DNA of 25,500 bases from contig CAUFMB010000031.1 of NCBI GenBank assembly GCA_959026535.1, positions 1 through 25,500 on the forward strand, in the 5' to 3' direction. The stretch is from an uncultured Collinsella sp. (GTDB taxonomy: Bacteria; Actinomycetota; Coriobacteriia; Coriobacteriales; Coriobacteriaceae). This document shows positions 15,073-22,364 of this stretch, in pieces. Within the stretch, counting starts at the first letter, position 1. Each line of letters begins with the position of its first letter. The notes under the pieces are model-generated. The model was given only the letters and a program-made list of their open reading frames with translations. It was not told the DNA's origin and made no database searches. The translations under genes were made by a program, and so were the position numbers.

Positions 15073-15116
15073 GTTTCCTCCCATTCCTCCTTCTATGCAC
15101 GTAACATGCGGTATTT

Positions 15117-15122
15117 ATTATA
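15117..15122 (-). promoter_or_regulatory. ppc promoter -10 element
   Basis: A perfect TATAAT on the minus strand, 17 bp after a weak -35-like TTCGAA, about 45 bases before the GTG start of ppc. The remaining gap up to the hisS terminator shows nothing further. Confidence 0.6.
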
Positions 15123-15233
15123 GGCACTCGGCAAAAACTTTCGAAGCTGATTGCGCTTTACCACACAAAAGTATTTTCTGCATTGCAAGGCTTTTTGCCC
15201 CAAATGGTCGTATTTCTCGGTGGACGGCATATG

Positions 15234-15272
15234 CAAACGGGGGCATTCCGCATAAATGCGAAACACCCCCGT
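15234..15272 (-). terminator. Hairpin terminator of hisS
   Basis: Arms 15237-15252 and 15257-15272 pair over 16 bp around a 4-nt loop. In the minus-strand RNA the non-Watson-Crick positions are G-U wobbles, but in the plus-strand RNA they would be mismatches, so the structure fits transcription from hisS. Only a short TTTG follows, so termination may be partial. Confidence 0.6.
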
Positions 15273-15329
15273 AACAATCGCTCTCCATGAGCAGGGCACG
15301 TTAGCAGGCCCGCAGCTCAAAAAGATACG

Positions 15330-16643
15330 CTACAGGCGCTCGCGAACCGCCTCGACAACGTTGGCCAAATCGACCAGTACCTCGTCGTGGCTCTGCATGT
15401 CGCGCACCTTGACCTTGCCGGCGGCAAGCTCGTCGCCACCCAGGACTAGGATGAGCTTAGCGCCCACCTTGTCGGCCTGCTTAAACTGGGCCTTAAGGGA
15501 ACGGCCCTGATAGTCGGCCTCGGTCACAATCCCTGCAGCGCGAAGCTGCTGCGTAATGGTAAAGACGTTCTGACGCAGCTCCTTGCCGGCGTTGGCAACG
15601 TAGACGCACGGGACCTCCTCGGCACCCAGGTCGCTGCCAAAGGCCTGCAGGGCCAGCAGGGCGCGCTCAAAGCCGACGGCAAAGCCGACGCCCGCCGTGG
15701 GCTTACCGCCCTCGAGCTCAACGAGGCCATCGTAGCGACCGCCACCACCGATGGAGCCGACACCGGCGCCGGGAGCCTCGACCTCAAAGACAGTACGGGT
15801 GTAGTAGTCCAGGCCGCGCACCAGGGTGGGATCCTCAACATACTCGATACCGGCGGCGTCCAGATAGCGCTTGACTTGCTCGTAGTGCTCGCGGCACTCG
15901 TCGCACAGGTTGTCGCCCATCAGCGGGGCGTCGGCCATGATCTCGCGGCAGTGGTCGTTCTTGCAGTCGAAGGCGCGCAGCGGGTTGAGCTCGGCGCGCT
16001 CGCGGCACTCGTCGCACATCTCGTCGGCGTGATCGAGAATGAACTGCTTGACCTGCTCGCGGTATGCCGGACGGCACTGCGCATCGCCCATCGAGTTAAT
16101 AAGCAGACGGAGCTTGGACAGATCGAAGCCCAGACGCTTGTAGAACTCCATGAGCATGATGATGCACTCGGCGTCTGCCGCCGGATCGGGAGCGCCGAGC
16201 CACTCGATGCCCACCTGATGGAACTGGCGCAGGCGGCCCTTCTGGGGACGCTCGCCGCGGAACATGGCCTCGGCGTAGTAAGCCTTAAACGGCGTGGAGC
16301 CCTGGGGCACCAGGTTGTTCTCCACGACGGCGCGCACCACACCGGCCGTGCCCTCGGGACGAAGGGCCAGACGCTGCTTAGGCTTGAGCTTGGTATCGGT
16401 GCCTTCGGTAAAGACGCGCTCCAGGTTGGCGCCGCTAAACACGCGGAACATCTCCTTGCGCACGACGTCGGTCGACTGGCCGATGCCGTGGACAAACACG
16501 TCCACCTGCTCGATCGCGGGCGTCTCGATGGGCTTAAAGCCAAACGGCTCGAATACGCTGGCCGCAATCTGCTGCATCTTTTGCCAGGCGCGCATCTCGG
16601 CGCCGATAAGGTCGCGGGTTCCCTCCGCCTTCTGTGCCTGCAT
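15330..16643 (-). CDS. hisS: Histidyl-tRNA synthetase
   Basis: Class II synthetase charging tRNA-His, 437 aa. It starts MQAQKAEGTRDLIG and shows motif 2 around ALRPEGTAGVVRAV and FRGERPQKGRLRQFHQVGIE, the histidine-specific LVRGLDYYTRTVFE, GGGGRYDGL and motif 3 GVGFAVGFERAL. A C-terminal anticodon-binding domain with GRSLKAQFKQADK follows. The bacterial insertion contains three CxxC-like pairs (CDEC, CKNDHC, CDEC) that could hold a metal. The ATG at 16643 has AAGGTG ahead; an in-frame TTG two codons upstream is too close to it. A TATAAT lies about 45 bases upstream. Confidence 0.96.
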   Translation of the reverse strand: MQAQKAEGTRDLIGAEMRAWQKMQQIAASVFEPFGFKPIETPAIEQVDVFVHGIGQSTDVVRKEMFRVFSGANLERVFTEGTDTKLKPKQRLALRPEGTAGVVRAVVENNLVPQGSTPFKAYYAEAMFRGERPQKGRLRQFHQVGIEWLGAPDPAADAECIIMLMEFYKRLGFDLSKLRLLINSMGDAQCRPAYREQVKQFILDHADEMCDECRERAELNPLRAFDCKNDHCREIMADAPLMGDNLCDECREHYEQVKRYLDAAGIEYVEDPTLVRGLDYYTRTVFEVEAPGAGVGSIGGGGRYDGLVELEGGKPTAGVGFAVGFERALLALQAFGSDLGAEEVPCVYVANAGKELRQNVFTITQQLRAAGIVTEADYQGRSLKAQFKQADKVGAKLILVLGGDELAAGKVKVRDMQSHDEVLVDLANVVEAVRERL

Positions 16644-16685
16644 GGGCAAACACCTTTCTTTTGTATCGCGTCATAGATAGTGGTC

Positions 16686-16691
16686 ATTATA
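16686..16691 (-). promoter_or_regulatory. hisS promoter -10 element
   Basis: A perfect TATAAT on the minus strand, 42 bases before the hisS start codon. No convincing -35 is visible, because the GC-rich hairpin at 16709-16768 occupies that region. Confidence 0.5.
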
Positions 16692-16708
16692 CGGCACAAA
16701 GCAGCAAC

Positions 16709-16768
16709 GCGGCGGCGCGTCTGACCGAACGAGGGTATGGGGACTCGTTCGGCCAGATGCGCCGCCGC
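16709..16768. repeat. 25-bp inverted repeat upstream of hisS
   Basis: Arms 16709-16733 and 16744-16768 (GCGGCGGCGC ... CCGAACGAG and its complement) pair with only one G-T and one A-C across a 10-nt loop. First of three consecutive long hairpins filling the 304-bp gap between hisS and the MFS remnant; no gene is seen there. It is not followed by a U-run. Confidence 0.75.
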
Positions 16769-16774
16769 TGTTTG

Positions 16775-16838
16775 TGACCCGTTTTCCTCCGTCCCCTTCG
16801 GATCACGTGATCCCTTGGGGACGGAGGAAAACGGATCA
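16775..16838. repeat. Nested inverted repeat with GGGGACGGAGG core
   Basis: CCGTTTTCCTCCGTCCCC (16779-16796) pairs perfectly with 16817-16834, extended by TGA/TCA with one C/A mismatch. The 20-nt centre contains the palindrome GGATCACGTGATCC. Twenty bases (16808-16827) recur exactly at 25323-25342, so it belongs to an interspersed repeat family. Confidence 0.8.
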
Positions 16839-16854
16839 TTTCGTAGGCCCGTGA

Positions 16855-16906
16855 CCGCCTTGGAAACCGAATGATGGTACGAGCATCCATTCGGCTTCCA
16901 GGGCGG
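16855..16906. repeat. 19-bp inverted repeat after the MFS remnant
   Basis: CCGCCTTGGAAACCGAATG (16855-16873) and 16888-16906 pair with two non-canonical positions around a 14-nt loop. It lies 41 bases past the stop of the MFS remnant. It may once have ended that transcript, although no T-run follows. Confidence 0.65.
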
Positions 16907-16947
16907 CCACAAACAGAACGGGGCAAACAGAAAAGAGCGACGAACGT

Positions 16948-17397
16948 CTACTCCCCCGCCACGGTTGCACGCAGCTTGGCGGCGATGGGCTCAGACGCCA
17001 GCAGAAACACCAACATAGCCACCGAGCACACCAAGCAGACAATCCAGGTGCTCGCAAAAGAGCCCGAGACGGCAAAGAGCACATAGACCTGCCAAAGCTC
17101 ACCCACAAAGCTCATGCCCGCGAGCACCGCCGAGGTAGCGATAACGGTGAGCGAGCCCAATACGCGGCCACTCACCTTATCGGCAACATGACCGATAACG
17201 AGCGAACCCACGACACTCACCACGGTGGAGATGGCGTTGGAGATGTTGTACTGCGCAAGCGTGATGCCCAGGTCGCTGACGACGAGCGGCTGAAACAGGC
17301 TCATGCAGTTAACGAAAATCGTGTAGCACGTGGCCATGATGACAAAGCCGGAAGCCACCACGAGCCAGCCGGGGAAGAACTTACGCTGCTGGGACAT
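16948..17397 (-). pseudogene. MFS transporter remnant with in-frame internal deletion
   Basis: A 149-aa frame where family members have about 400. It starts MSQQRKFFPGWLVVASGFVIMATCY with a good AAGGAG site before the ATG at 17397. It runs through roughly four membrane segments typical of an MFS N-terminus, including the loop VIGHVADKVSGRVLG. At about residue 108 (LFAVSGSFAST) it passes straight into a segment like a last MFS helix and tail, CSVAMLVFLLASEPIAAKLRATVAGE. The simplest reading is loss of about 250 central codons without a frameshift. A five-helix product may still be made but is unlikely to transport. It follows the amidohydrolase by 39 nt and probably once imported its substrate. 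Confidence 0.7.
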
Positions 17398-17436
17398 ACT
17401 GCTCCTTTTTAAACAAACGAGTAGCAAGATTGGGTG

Positions 17437-18735
17437 CTACCGGTGGTCGGCGATGTAGCCCAAAGCGACTGCCGCATAAGCCGCGGCACCAAGTGGCAGC
17501 TCGGCATCGCTAAAGCGCGCCTTGGGATGATGCTGGGCAAAGTGTTCGTCCGTATCGGTCACAGCCGCGCCGATCGTAAAGTATGCGCTCGGTATCTCAC
17601 TCGAGATAAGCGCAAAGTCCTCGCTCGCCATGGCATGGAACAGCGGCAAGAAGGCGGCCTTGGGCAGCGTCGCACCCACGTAGCCAAGCGAAGCCTGGGT
17701 CACGTCGTCATCGAGCACGAGCGGGGGAACATCCGAGAGCGTCTCGATGGTGGCCGACGTGCGATACGTTGCGGCCACGCCGTTGACGACCTCGGCGATA
17801 CGCTCCTTGAGGTGCTCCATGAGCTCAACGTCAAAGCCGCGCAGCGTGCCTTCGAGCACGCAGGTATCTGGGATGACGTTGGCCGCTTGACCACCGGCAA
17901 ACTTACCCACGGTCAGTGCGACCTCCTTGGCCGCCGGCACCTCGCGGGAGATGAGCTCCTGAAGCGCCAGATGCACATGGACGCCGGCCGTGATGGGGTC
18001 GATGCAGATCTCGGGGCTCGAGCCATGGCCGCCCTTGCCCTGAAGCGTGACGCGAAAACCGTACACGCCCGAGAGCGCCGGGCTGCCGTAGAGCACCAGG
18101 CCAAGCGGCGACTGGCTATTGACATGCATGGCAAAGGCGGCCTGAGGACGCGGGTTCTCAAGCAAGCCGTCGGCGATGGCAGCGCGGGCGCCCTCAAAGG
18201 TTTCCTCGCCCGGCTGGAACAGCAACTTAACCGTGGCGTTGGCGTCGACAAGCTCGGACTCGCGGGCCTTGAGCAGGCGCGCCGCACCAAGCAGTGCCGT
18301 CGCGTGCATATCGTGACCGCAAGCATGCATGCAGCCGTTCGTAGAGGCGAAAGGCTCGCCCGACTCCTCGGCAACAGGCAGGGCATCCATATCGCCACGG
18401 AGCATGATGACCGTACCGGCCTGCTTGTCCGTGCACGTACCGTTACCCCGAGCAGCGGCTGCCGCGCCGGCACCGATTAGGCCAACGACACAGGAGCCGT
18501 CAACAAGCACGGCATAGGGAATATCCATCTCGTCCAGACGCGCCTGGATAAAGGCGGACGTCTGCGGAAGGTTGTTACCCAGCTCGGGCATCTGGTGTAG
18601 ATCGTGTCGCCACACAGCAAGCTCGTCTGCAAAAGTCTGAGCTTCTGCAACAAGACCGTCACCGATAGCGGCCTGCGCCGCTGCGGTAGCCTTGGGCGCT
18701 GGTTGCGGTTGAAAATCGGACAAAGCTGGTGCCAT
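17437..18735 (-). CDS. M20 (M20D) family amidohydrolase
   Basis: A 432-aa metallo-amidohydrolase of the hippurate hydrolase/N-acyl-amino-acid deacylase/AbgB group, which splits an acyl or aryl amide from an amino acid. Visible metal and catalytic segments are WRHDLHQMPELG (42-53), RGDMDALP (113-120), CMHACGHDMHAT with Cys139 and His141, PGEE (175-178), MHVN and the closing ASEDFALIS. The dimerisation domain includes GKGGHGSSPE. I start it at the ATG at 18735, which has GGAGGG ahead; the frame extends to 18789 without a site. The N-terminal 35 residues are low-complexity and precede the fold. No signal peptide is evident. It is first in an operon with the MFS remnant. The exact substrate cannot be read. 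Confidence 0.88.
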   Translation of the reverse strand: MAPALSDFQPQPAPKATAAAQAAIGDGLVAEAQTFADELAVWRHDLHQMPELGNNLPQTSAFIQARLDEMDIPYAVLVDGSCVVGLIGAGAAAAARGNGTCTDKQAGTVIMLRGDMDALPVAEESGEPFASTNGCMHACGHDMHATALLGAARLLKARESELVDANATVKLLFQPGEETFEGARAAIADGLLENPRPQAAFAMHVNSQSPLGLVLYGSPALSGVYGFRVTLQGKGGHGSSPEICIDPITAGVHVHLALQELISREVPAAKEVALTVGKFAGGQAANVIPDTCVLEGTLRGFDVELMEHLKERIAEVVNGVAATYRTSATIETLSDVPPLVLDDDVTQASLGYVGATLPKAAFLPLFHAMASEDFALISSEIPSAYFTIGAAVTDTDEHFAQHHPKARFSDAELPLGAAAYAAVALGYIADHR

Positions 18736-18813
18736 AGATGCCCTCCAGTAACGTTTTTGCAGCAAGCACTTTGATAGCATAAAGTGCAAGGTACAACTTT
18801 AAGGGCGACGCAT

Positions 18814-18839
18814 AAAAAATGCCGCCCCGGGAGGGCGGC
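18814..18839 (-). terminator. Rho-independent terminator of the EamA gene
   Basis: GCCGCCC/GGGCGGC (18821-18827 and 18833-18839) with a 5-nt loop, followed on the minus strand by six T. It lies 13 bases past the stop of the permease gene. Confidence 0.88.
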
Positions 18840-18851
18840 GCAACAAGTTGT

Positions 18852-19835
18852 TTACAATTGCGGGCGCGGCTTTTTGCGCAAAAAATCGAAGTGAGTCTCA
18901 CTCAAGATAATCGACAGGAAGATAAGCACGAAGCCGGCGAGTAGGCGCGAGGTGAGCGCCTCCCCCATCAGCAGCACCGAAAACAACACGCCCGAAGGCG
19001 ACTCCATCGAAAGGAGCAGTGAGCCCGTCGAAGCCGGGACATGCGCCAGGCCGACGTTTTGGATGAGCAGAGCCACGCATGTGCAGCCCACCGAGAGAAA
19101 CGCCATCACACCGATAAAGTTCGGCGTCCACACGGACAGAGGCGCCTGGGTCTCGAATAACAGCGACGAAACCAGGCTCAGCACGCCGTTGCCCACAAAC
19201 ATCCAAAACGTGATAACGTTGATGTCCATTTTGCGACCGTACTTGGCGGTCACCGCCATCTGGATGGCGAAGAAGACCGCGCCTGCCAGCGTAATGACGT
19301 CACCGATGTTGAACTCGACGCTATCGAGCGCCACCAAGCCAATGCCCGCCAAGCACAGCAGTGCCGCGCCCAGGTTATAGCGGGTGAGTTTTTCTCCGCT
19401 CAGAAAAAAGCTCGCGAACGGCACGAGGATGCAATACGTGCCCGTCAAAAAAGCATTCTTGCCCGCCGTAGTATATGCCAGACCGACCGTCTGCAACGCA
19501 TAGGCCGCCCACATGAGCACGCCCATACTCAGGCCAACGATCAGATTGCGAGCGTTGAAATGTGCAGTGATGCGCTTGTGGAAGACGGCAAACATGACCA
19601 ACGCTGCAGGCAGAAAGCGTACATAGAGCAGCTCGAACACCGGAATGGTGCCGAGTGCATCCTTCATAGTGGTAAAGGAGTAGCCCCAGATGACCGCCAC
19701 CGAAAGTAGCAAAACTTTCCAGAACAGCGGGGAGCGTGCGCCGGCGCCCCTGGGAATACCGCCCGCGCCCAAATCCTCACGGGCCACAGGGCTATCGGGC
19801 ATGTTTTCGATTTCGTTGGCAGCGTATTGGGCCAT
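18852..19835 (-). CDS. EamA/DMT-family permease
   Basis: A 327-aa inner-membrane protein with about ten predicted helices in two EamA repeats. The first holds IWGYSFTTMKDALG and AYALQTVGLAYTTAGKNAFLTGTYCILVPF, and the second AGAVFFAIQMAVTAKYG and GLAHVPASTGSLLLSMESPSGVLFSVLLMGEALT. Members export amino acids or other metabolites; the substrate is not readable. A 35-residue hydrophilic N-terminus precedes the first helix. The ATG at 19835 has GAGG ahead. The tail is basic (LRKKPRPQL). It is monocistronic, with a terminator directly after it, and sits between the amidohydrolase and the YhgE pair on the same strand. Confidence 0.9.
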   Translation of the reverse strand: MAQYAANEIENMPDSPVAREDLGAGGIPRGAGARSPLFWKVLLLSVAVIWGYSFTTMKDALGTIPVFELLYVRFLPAALVMFAVFHKRITAHFNARNLIVGLSMGVLMWAAYALQTVGLAYTTAGKNAFLTGTYCILVPFASFFLSGEKLTRYNLGAALLCLAGIGLVALDSVEFNIGDVITLAGAVFFAIQMAVTAKYGRKMDINVITFWMFVGNGVLSLVSSLLFETQAPLSVWTPNFIGVMAFLSVGCTCVALLIQNVGLAHVPASTGSLLLSMESPSGVLFSVLLMGEALTSRLLAGFVLIFLSIILSETHFDFLRKKPRPQL

Positions 19836-19996
19836 GGAACATCCTCACACTCAATCTTGGCGTGGTGTCCGCACGCGTATGGCTGCGTGCCGCCTCATGG
19901 TCAAATAAAAACAGGGCGCACCGGACCCCCGGCACGCCCCGCTACTGTAGCAACAACCGGCGTTGCATCGCAATCCAGCCCACTAAAGCGTTTTGT

Positions 19997-20020
19997 TCCG
20001 CCGTTCTACCGAACGGCGGA
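19997..20020. repeat. Short perfect inverted repeat
   Basis: TCCGCCGTTC and GAACGGCGGA pair over 10 bp with a TACC loop, 160 bases upstream of the EamA start. It has no U-run in either direction, so it is not a standard terminator. The gap 19836-20174 contains this, the long hairpin next to it, and no gene that I can see. Confidence 0.6.
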
Positions 20021-20034
20021 CCGGCCGTCGCTGC

Positions 20035-20134
20035 GCGAGCCGCATTCACGCCAATCTGACGTTCAATTTCAAGGGCGCGACCAGAAGGTCAGCGCCCTTT
20101 CATTTCACGTCACCTTGGCGCAAATGCGGCTCGC
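20035..20134 (-). terminator. 100-nt nested hairpin after the YhgE pair
   Basis: GCGAGCCGCATT (20035-20046) pairs with 20123-20134. Further in, CGCCAA/TTGGCG, TGACGT/ACGTCA and AAGGGCGC/GCGCCCTT pair in turn, with small symmetric internal loops between and GACC-AGAA-GGTC at the tip. The innermost stem (about 20071-20099) is terminator-like, with TTTCATTT on the plus side and only TTGAAATT on the minus side. It begins 41 bases past the yhgE stop. Confidence 0.65.
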
Positions 20135-20174
20135 TCGCTGGCATTAGTGCTACATCAGCGTTAACGTTGCCGCA

Positions 20175-22364
20175 CTAAATTAGCTTTGTCGACTCCAGCT
20201 TTTCGATGATCCAGTCGTTGGCTTTGATGACCGGGCGGCGGAAGACGACGCCCAGTGCCAGCGACGGAATCAGATAGCTCGCCAGAATGCCCAGCTCAAT
20301 CCAGTACTCCATATGGTAGGCACCGGCCATGGCGGCATGCATGGCGTTGATGCCGTGGGTGAACGGCAGGAACGGATAGATCGCCTGGAACACAGGGCCC
20401 GTCATCTCGATGGGGAACGTACCGCCCGAACCGCCGACCTGCATGACCAGCAACACGACGGCGAGCGCCTTGCCGATATCGCCAAACGACACGGTGAGCG
20501 TGTAGACGATATTGGAGAACACGAGACTCGCGACCCAGCCCGCCAGCACAAACTGCAGCGGGTCGTCGCACTGGATGCCAAAGAACAGGATGTCGCCCGC
20601 GCACACGAGCGTTGCCTGCAGCAGGGCCAGACCGCCAAAGAACAGGTAGCGGCCCAGGTAGATCTCGTGCAGGCGCACGGGGATGAGCTCGTTGATGAGC
20701 TCATCGTCAACCGAGACCTTCATCATGGCTGCCAGCACAATCGAGCCGACCCATAGCGACAGAATCGTGTAGAACGGTGCCATGGCTGAACCGTAGTTAC
20801 GAATCGGATAGACCGGCTTGCGATCGAGCGCGACGGGGCCGGAAAGCGACACGGCCAAACCCTCGGGGTCGTTGCCAATCATCGTCTTGATCGTGGCAAG
20901 GTCGTCCGACATCAGGGCGCCATCGAGCTCGTCCTTAAACGCGCTGATCTTGTCCGACGCCTCGCCCAGCTGATCGGAAGCCTTGTTGACCAGCTTTGCA
21001 GCCTTGGAGAGGCCCTTTGCCAGCGAACCGGATGCGTCGGTCAGGCCGTCTACGGCGCTATCCAGATCGCCCGAGATGCCATCGAGCGAGTCCAGGATGC
21101 CCGAAACCGTCTTCTTGAGCTCCTTGGCCTTAACCGAGAACGTGGAATCGTAGTCGGACTTGGCGCCCGAAATGCCCGCCTTGGCATCGGCGATGGCCTG
21201 ATCGACCTCGGCACGCGTGCTGTTGACCTCTGCCATGCTGTCAGAAAGGGACTTAGCAGTTGCCGTCAGGTCCTTGGCGTTGTTGCGATACTCCACCGCG
21301 ATCCTGCCCAGCGATGTTGCCACAGATTTAAGGCTCTCCTGGAGCTTTTCGTCACTGACCTGCTCGGCAAAGCCGCGGAGCTGGTCGGCCGTGGCGTCGA
21401 TATCGTCGGCACGTGTATTGAGCGCCGCCGCGGCATCGTTGAGCTGAGACACCGTAAGGTAGACATGCTGATTCGCGGCATCGAATGCCTTCGCAAGCTC
21501 GGCGGACACGTTGTCGAACGAGCCCGCGCTTCCGTCAATCGCGGCGTTGATGGCGTCGTTGGCGGCCTTCAGCGCTTCTTTGGAATCGCTCATGCCGCTC
21601 TTGGCATGCTCCATCAACTGCTTGGTCGACTCATCGACCGTACCCGTCTGCTGGAGCATACCGCTCGCCGACGTCAACGAATCGGACGTAGAGCTCAAAA
21701 TGCCCGCCAGCGACGAAGCATTAGCCTGAACGTCTTGCAGGTCCCCAATCGAATCGCCGAGCGTCGAGGACAGGTTGGCGATAAAGTTGCTGACCTGGTC
21801 GGTGCTCATGTAATCGAGCAGGCTGGACACCGTCTTAAGACCGATGCTCGTAATGGTCTCGGTAAAAGATTCGTTAACCTGGTTCTGAACGGCGCTCGAA
21901 CCCTTCTCGGTCACGATCTGCGCGATGGCGTTGGCCTTCTGATTCTCGTAAAACTCGATATCGGCATGCTTAACGTCGGTCGAAAAGAGCGTCATCATAT
22001 CGGCACTAAACGTCTTAGGGATAACGACAGCCGCATAGTATGCGCCCGATTTGACGCCCTCGATGGCCTTTTCTCGATCGTTGAGCACAACCCAGTCGAA
22101 GTTCTCGTTGCCGCGCAGGGTGGCGGTCACGTTTTCGCCCACGTTGACCTCGACGGGGATCAGATCGCTCTCGTAACCCTCATCGGTGTTGACCACGGCG
22201 ATCTTAAGATTGCCGGTGTTGCCGTACGGATCCCAGCTGCCGGCGATGTTAAACCACGCGTACAGGCACGGTACGATAATGAGGCCCATCACGACAACCA
22301 AGCCGATTACGGAGCGAGACACGTTTTGGACATCGCGCTTAAACAGATGCAGGATGTTCTTCAT
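20175..22364 (-). CDS. YhgE/Pip-family membrane protein (second of pair)
   Basis: A 729-aa protein of the YhgE/phage-infection-protein family, related to the EsaA/YueB proteins of type VIIb secretion. The N-terminal helix (about 18-38, VIGLVVVMGLIIVPCLYAWFNI) is followed by the hallmark SWDPYGNTGNLKIAVVNTDEG and AIEGVKSGAYYAAVVIPKTFS. Then comes a long extracytoplasmic helical region rich in Ser, Ala and Asp (about 190-500, coiled-coil-like). The C-terminal Pip domain (about 545-715) has five or six helices, including GGSGGTFPIEMTGPVFQAIYPFLPFTHGINAMHAAMAG. Its ATG directly follows the TAA of the upstream paralogue, and AAAGGAGGTGAGG inside that gene's end is a near-perfect ribosome binding site. 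In other bacteria these are phage receptors or transport-like proteins; the role here is unknown. Confidence 0.9.
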   Translation of the reverse strand: MKNILHLFKRDVQNVSRSVIGLVVVMGLIIVPCLYAWFNIAGSWDPYGNTGNLKIAVVNTDEGYESDLIPVEVNVGENVTATLRGNENFDWVVLNDREKAIEGVKSGAYYAAVVIPKTFSADMMTLFSTDVKHADIEFYENQKANAIAQIVTEKGSSAVQNQVNESFTETITSIGLKTVSSLLDYMSTDQVSNFIANLSSTLGDSIGDLQDVQANASSLAGILSSTSDSLTSASGMLQQTGTVDESTKQLMEHAKSGMSDSKEALKAANDAINAAIDGSAGSFDNVSAELAKAFDAANQHVYLTVSQLNDAAAALNTRADDIDATADQLRGFAEQVSDEKLQESLKSVATSLGRIAVEYRNNAKDLTATAKSLSDSMAEVNSTRAEVDQAIADAKAGISGAKSDYDSTFSVKAKELKKTVSGILDSLDGISGDLDSAVDGLTDASGSLAKGLSKAAKLVNKASDQLGEASDKISAFKDELDGALMSDDLATIKTMIGNDPEGLAVSLSGPVALDRKPVYPIRNYGSAMAPFYTILSLWVGSIVLAAMMKVSVDDELINELIPVRLHEIYLGRYLFFGGLALLQATLVCAGDILFFGIQCDDPLQFVLAGWVASLVFSNIVYTLTVSFGDIGKALAVVLLVMQVGGSGGTFPIEMTGPVFQAIYPFLPFTHGINAMHAAMAGAYHMEYWIELGILASYLIPSLALGVVFRRPVIKANDWIIEKLESTKLI

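Noticed and set aside
15073..15084. ATG at 15084 as the start of ppc
   Set aside because: Its ribosome binding site would be only 1-2 bases from the ATG. The GTG at 15072 has GGGAGG at workable spacing.
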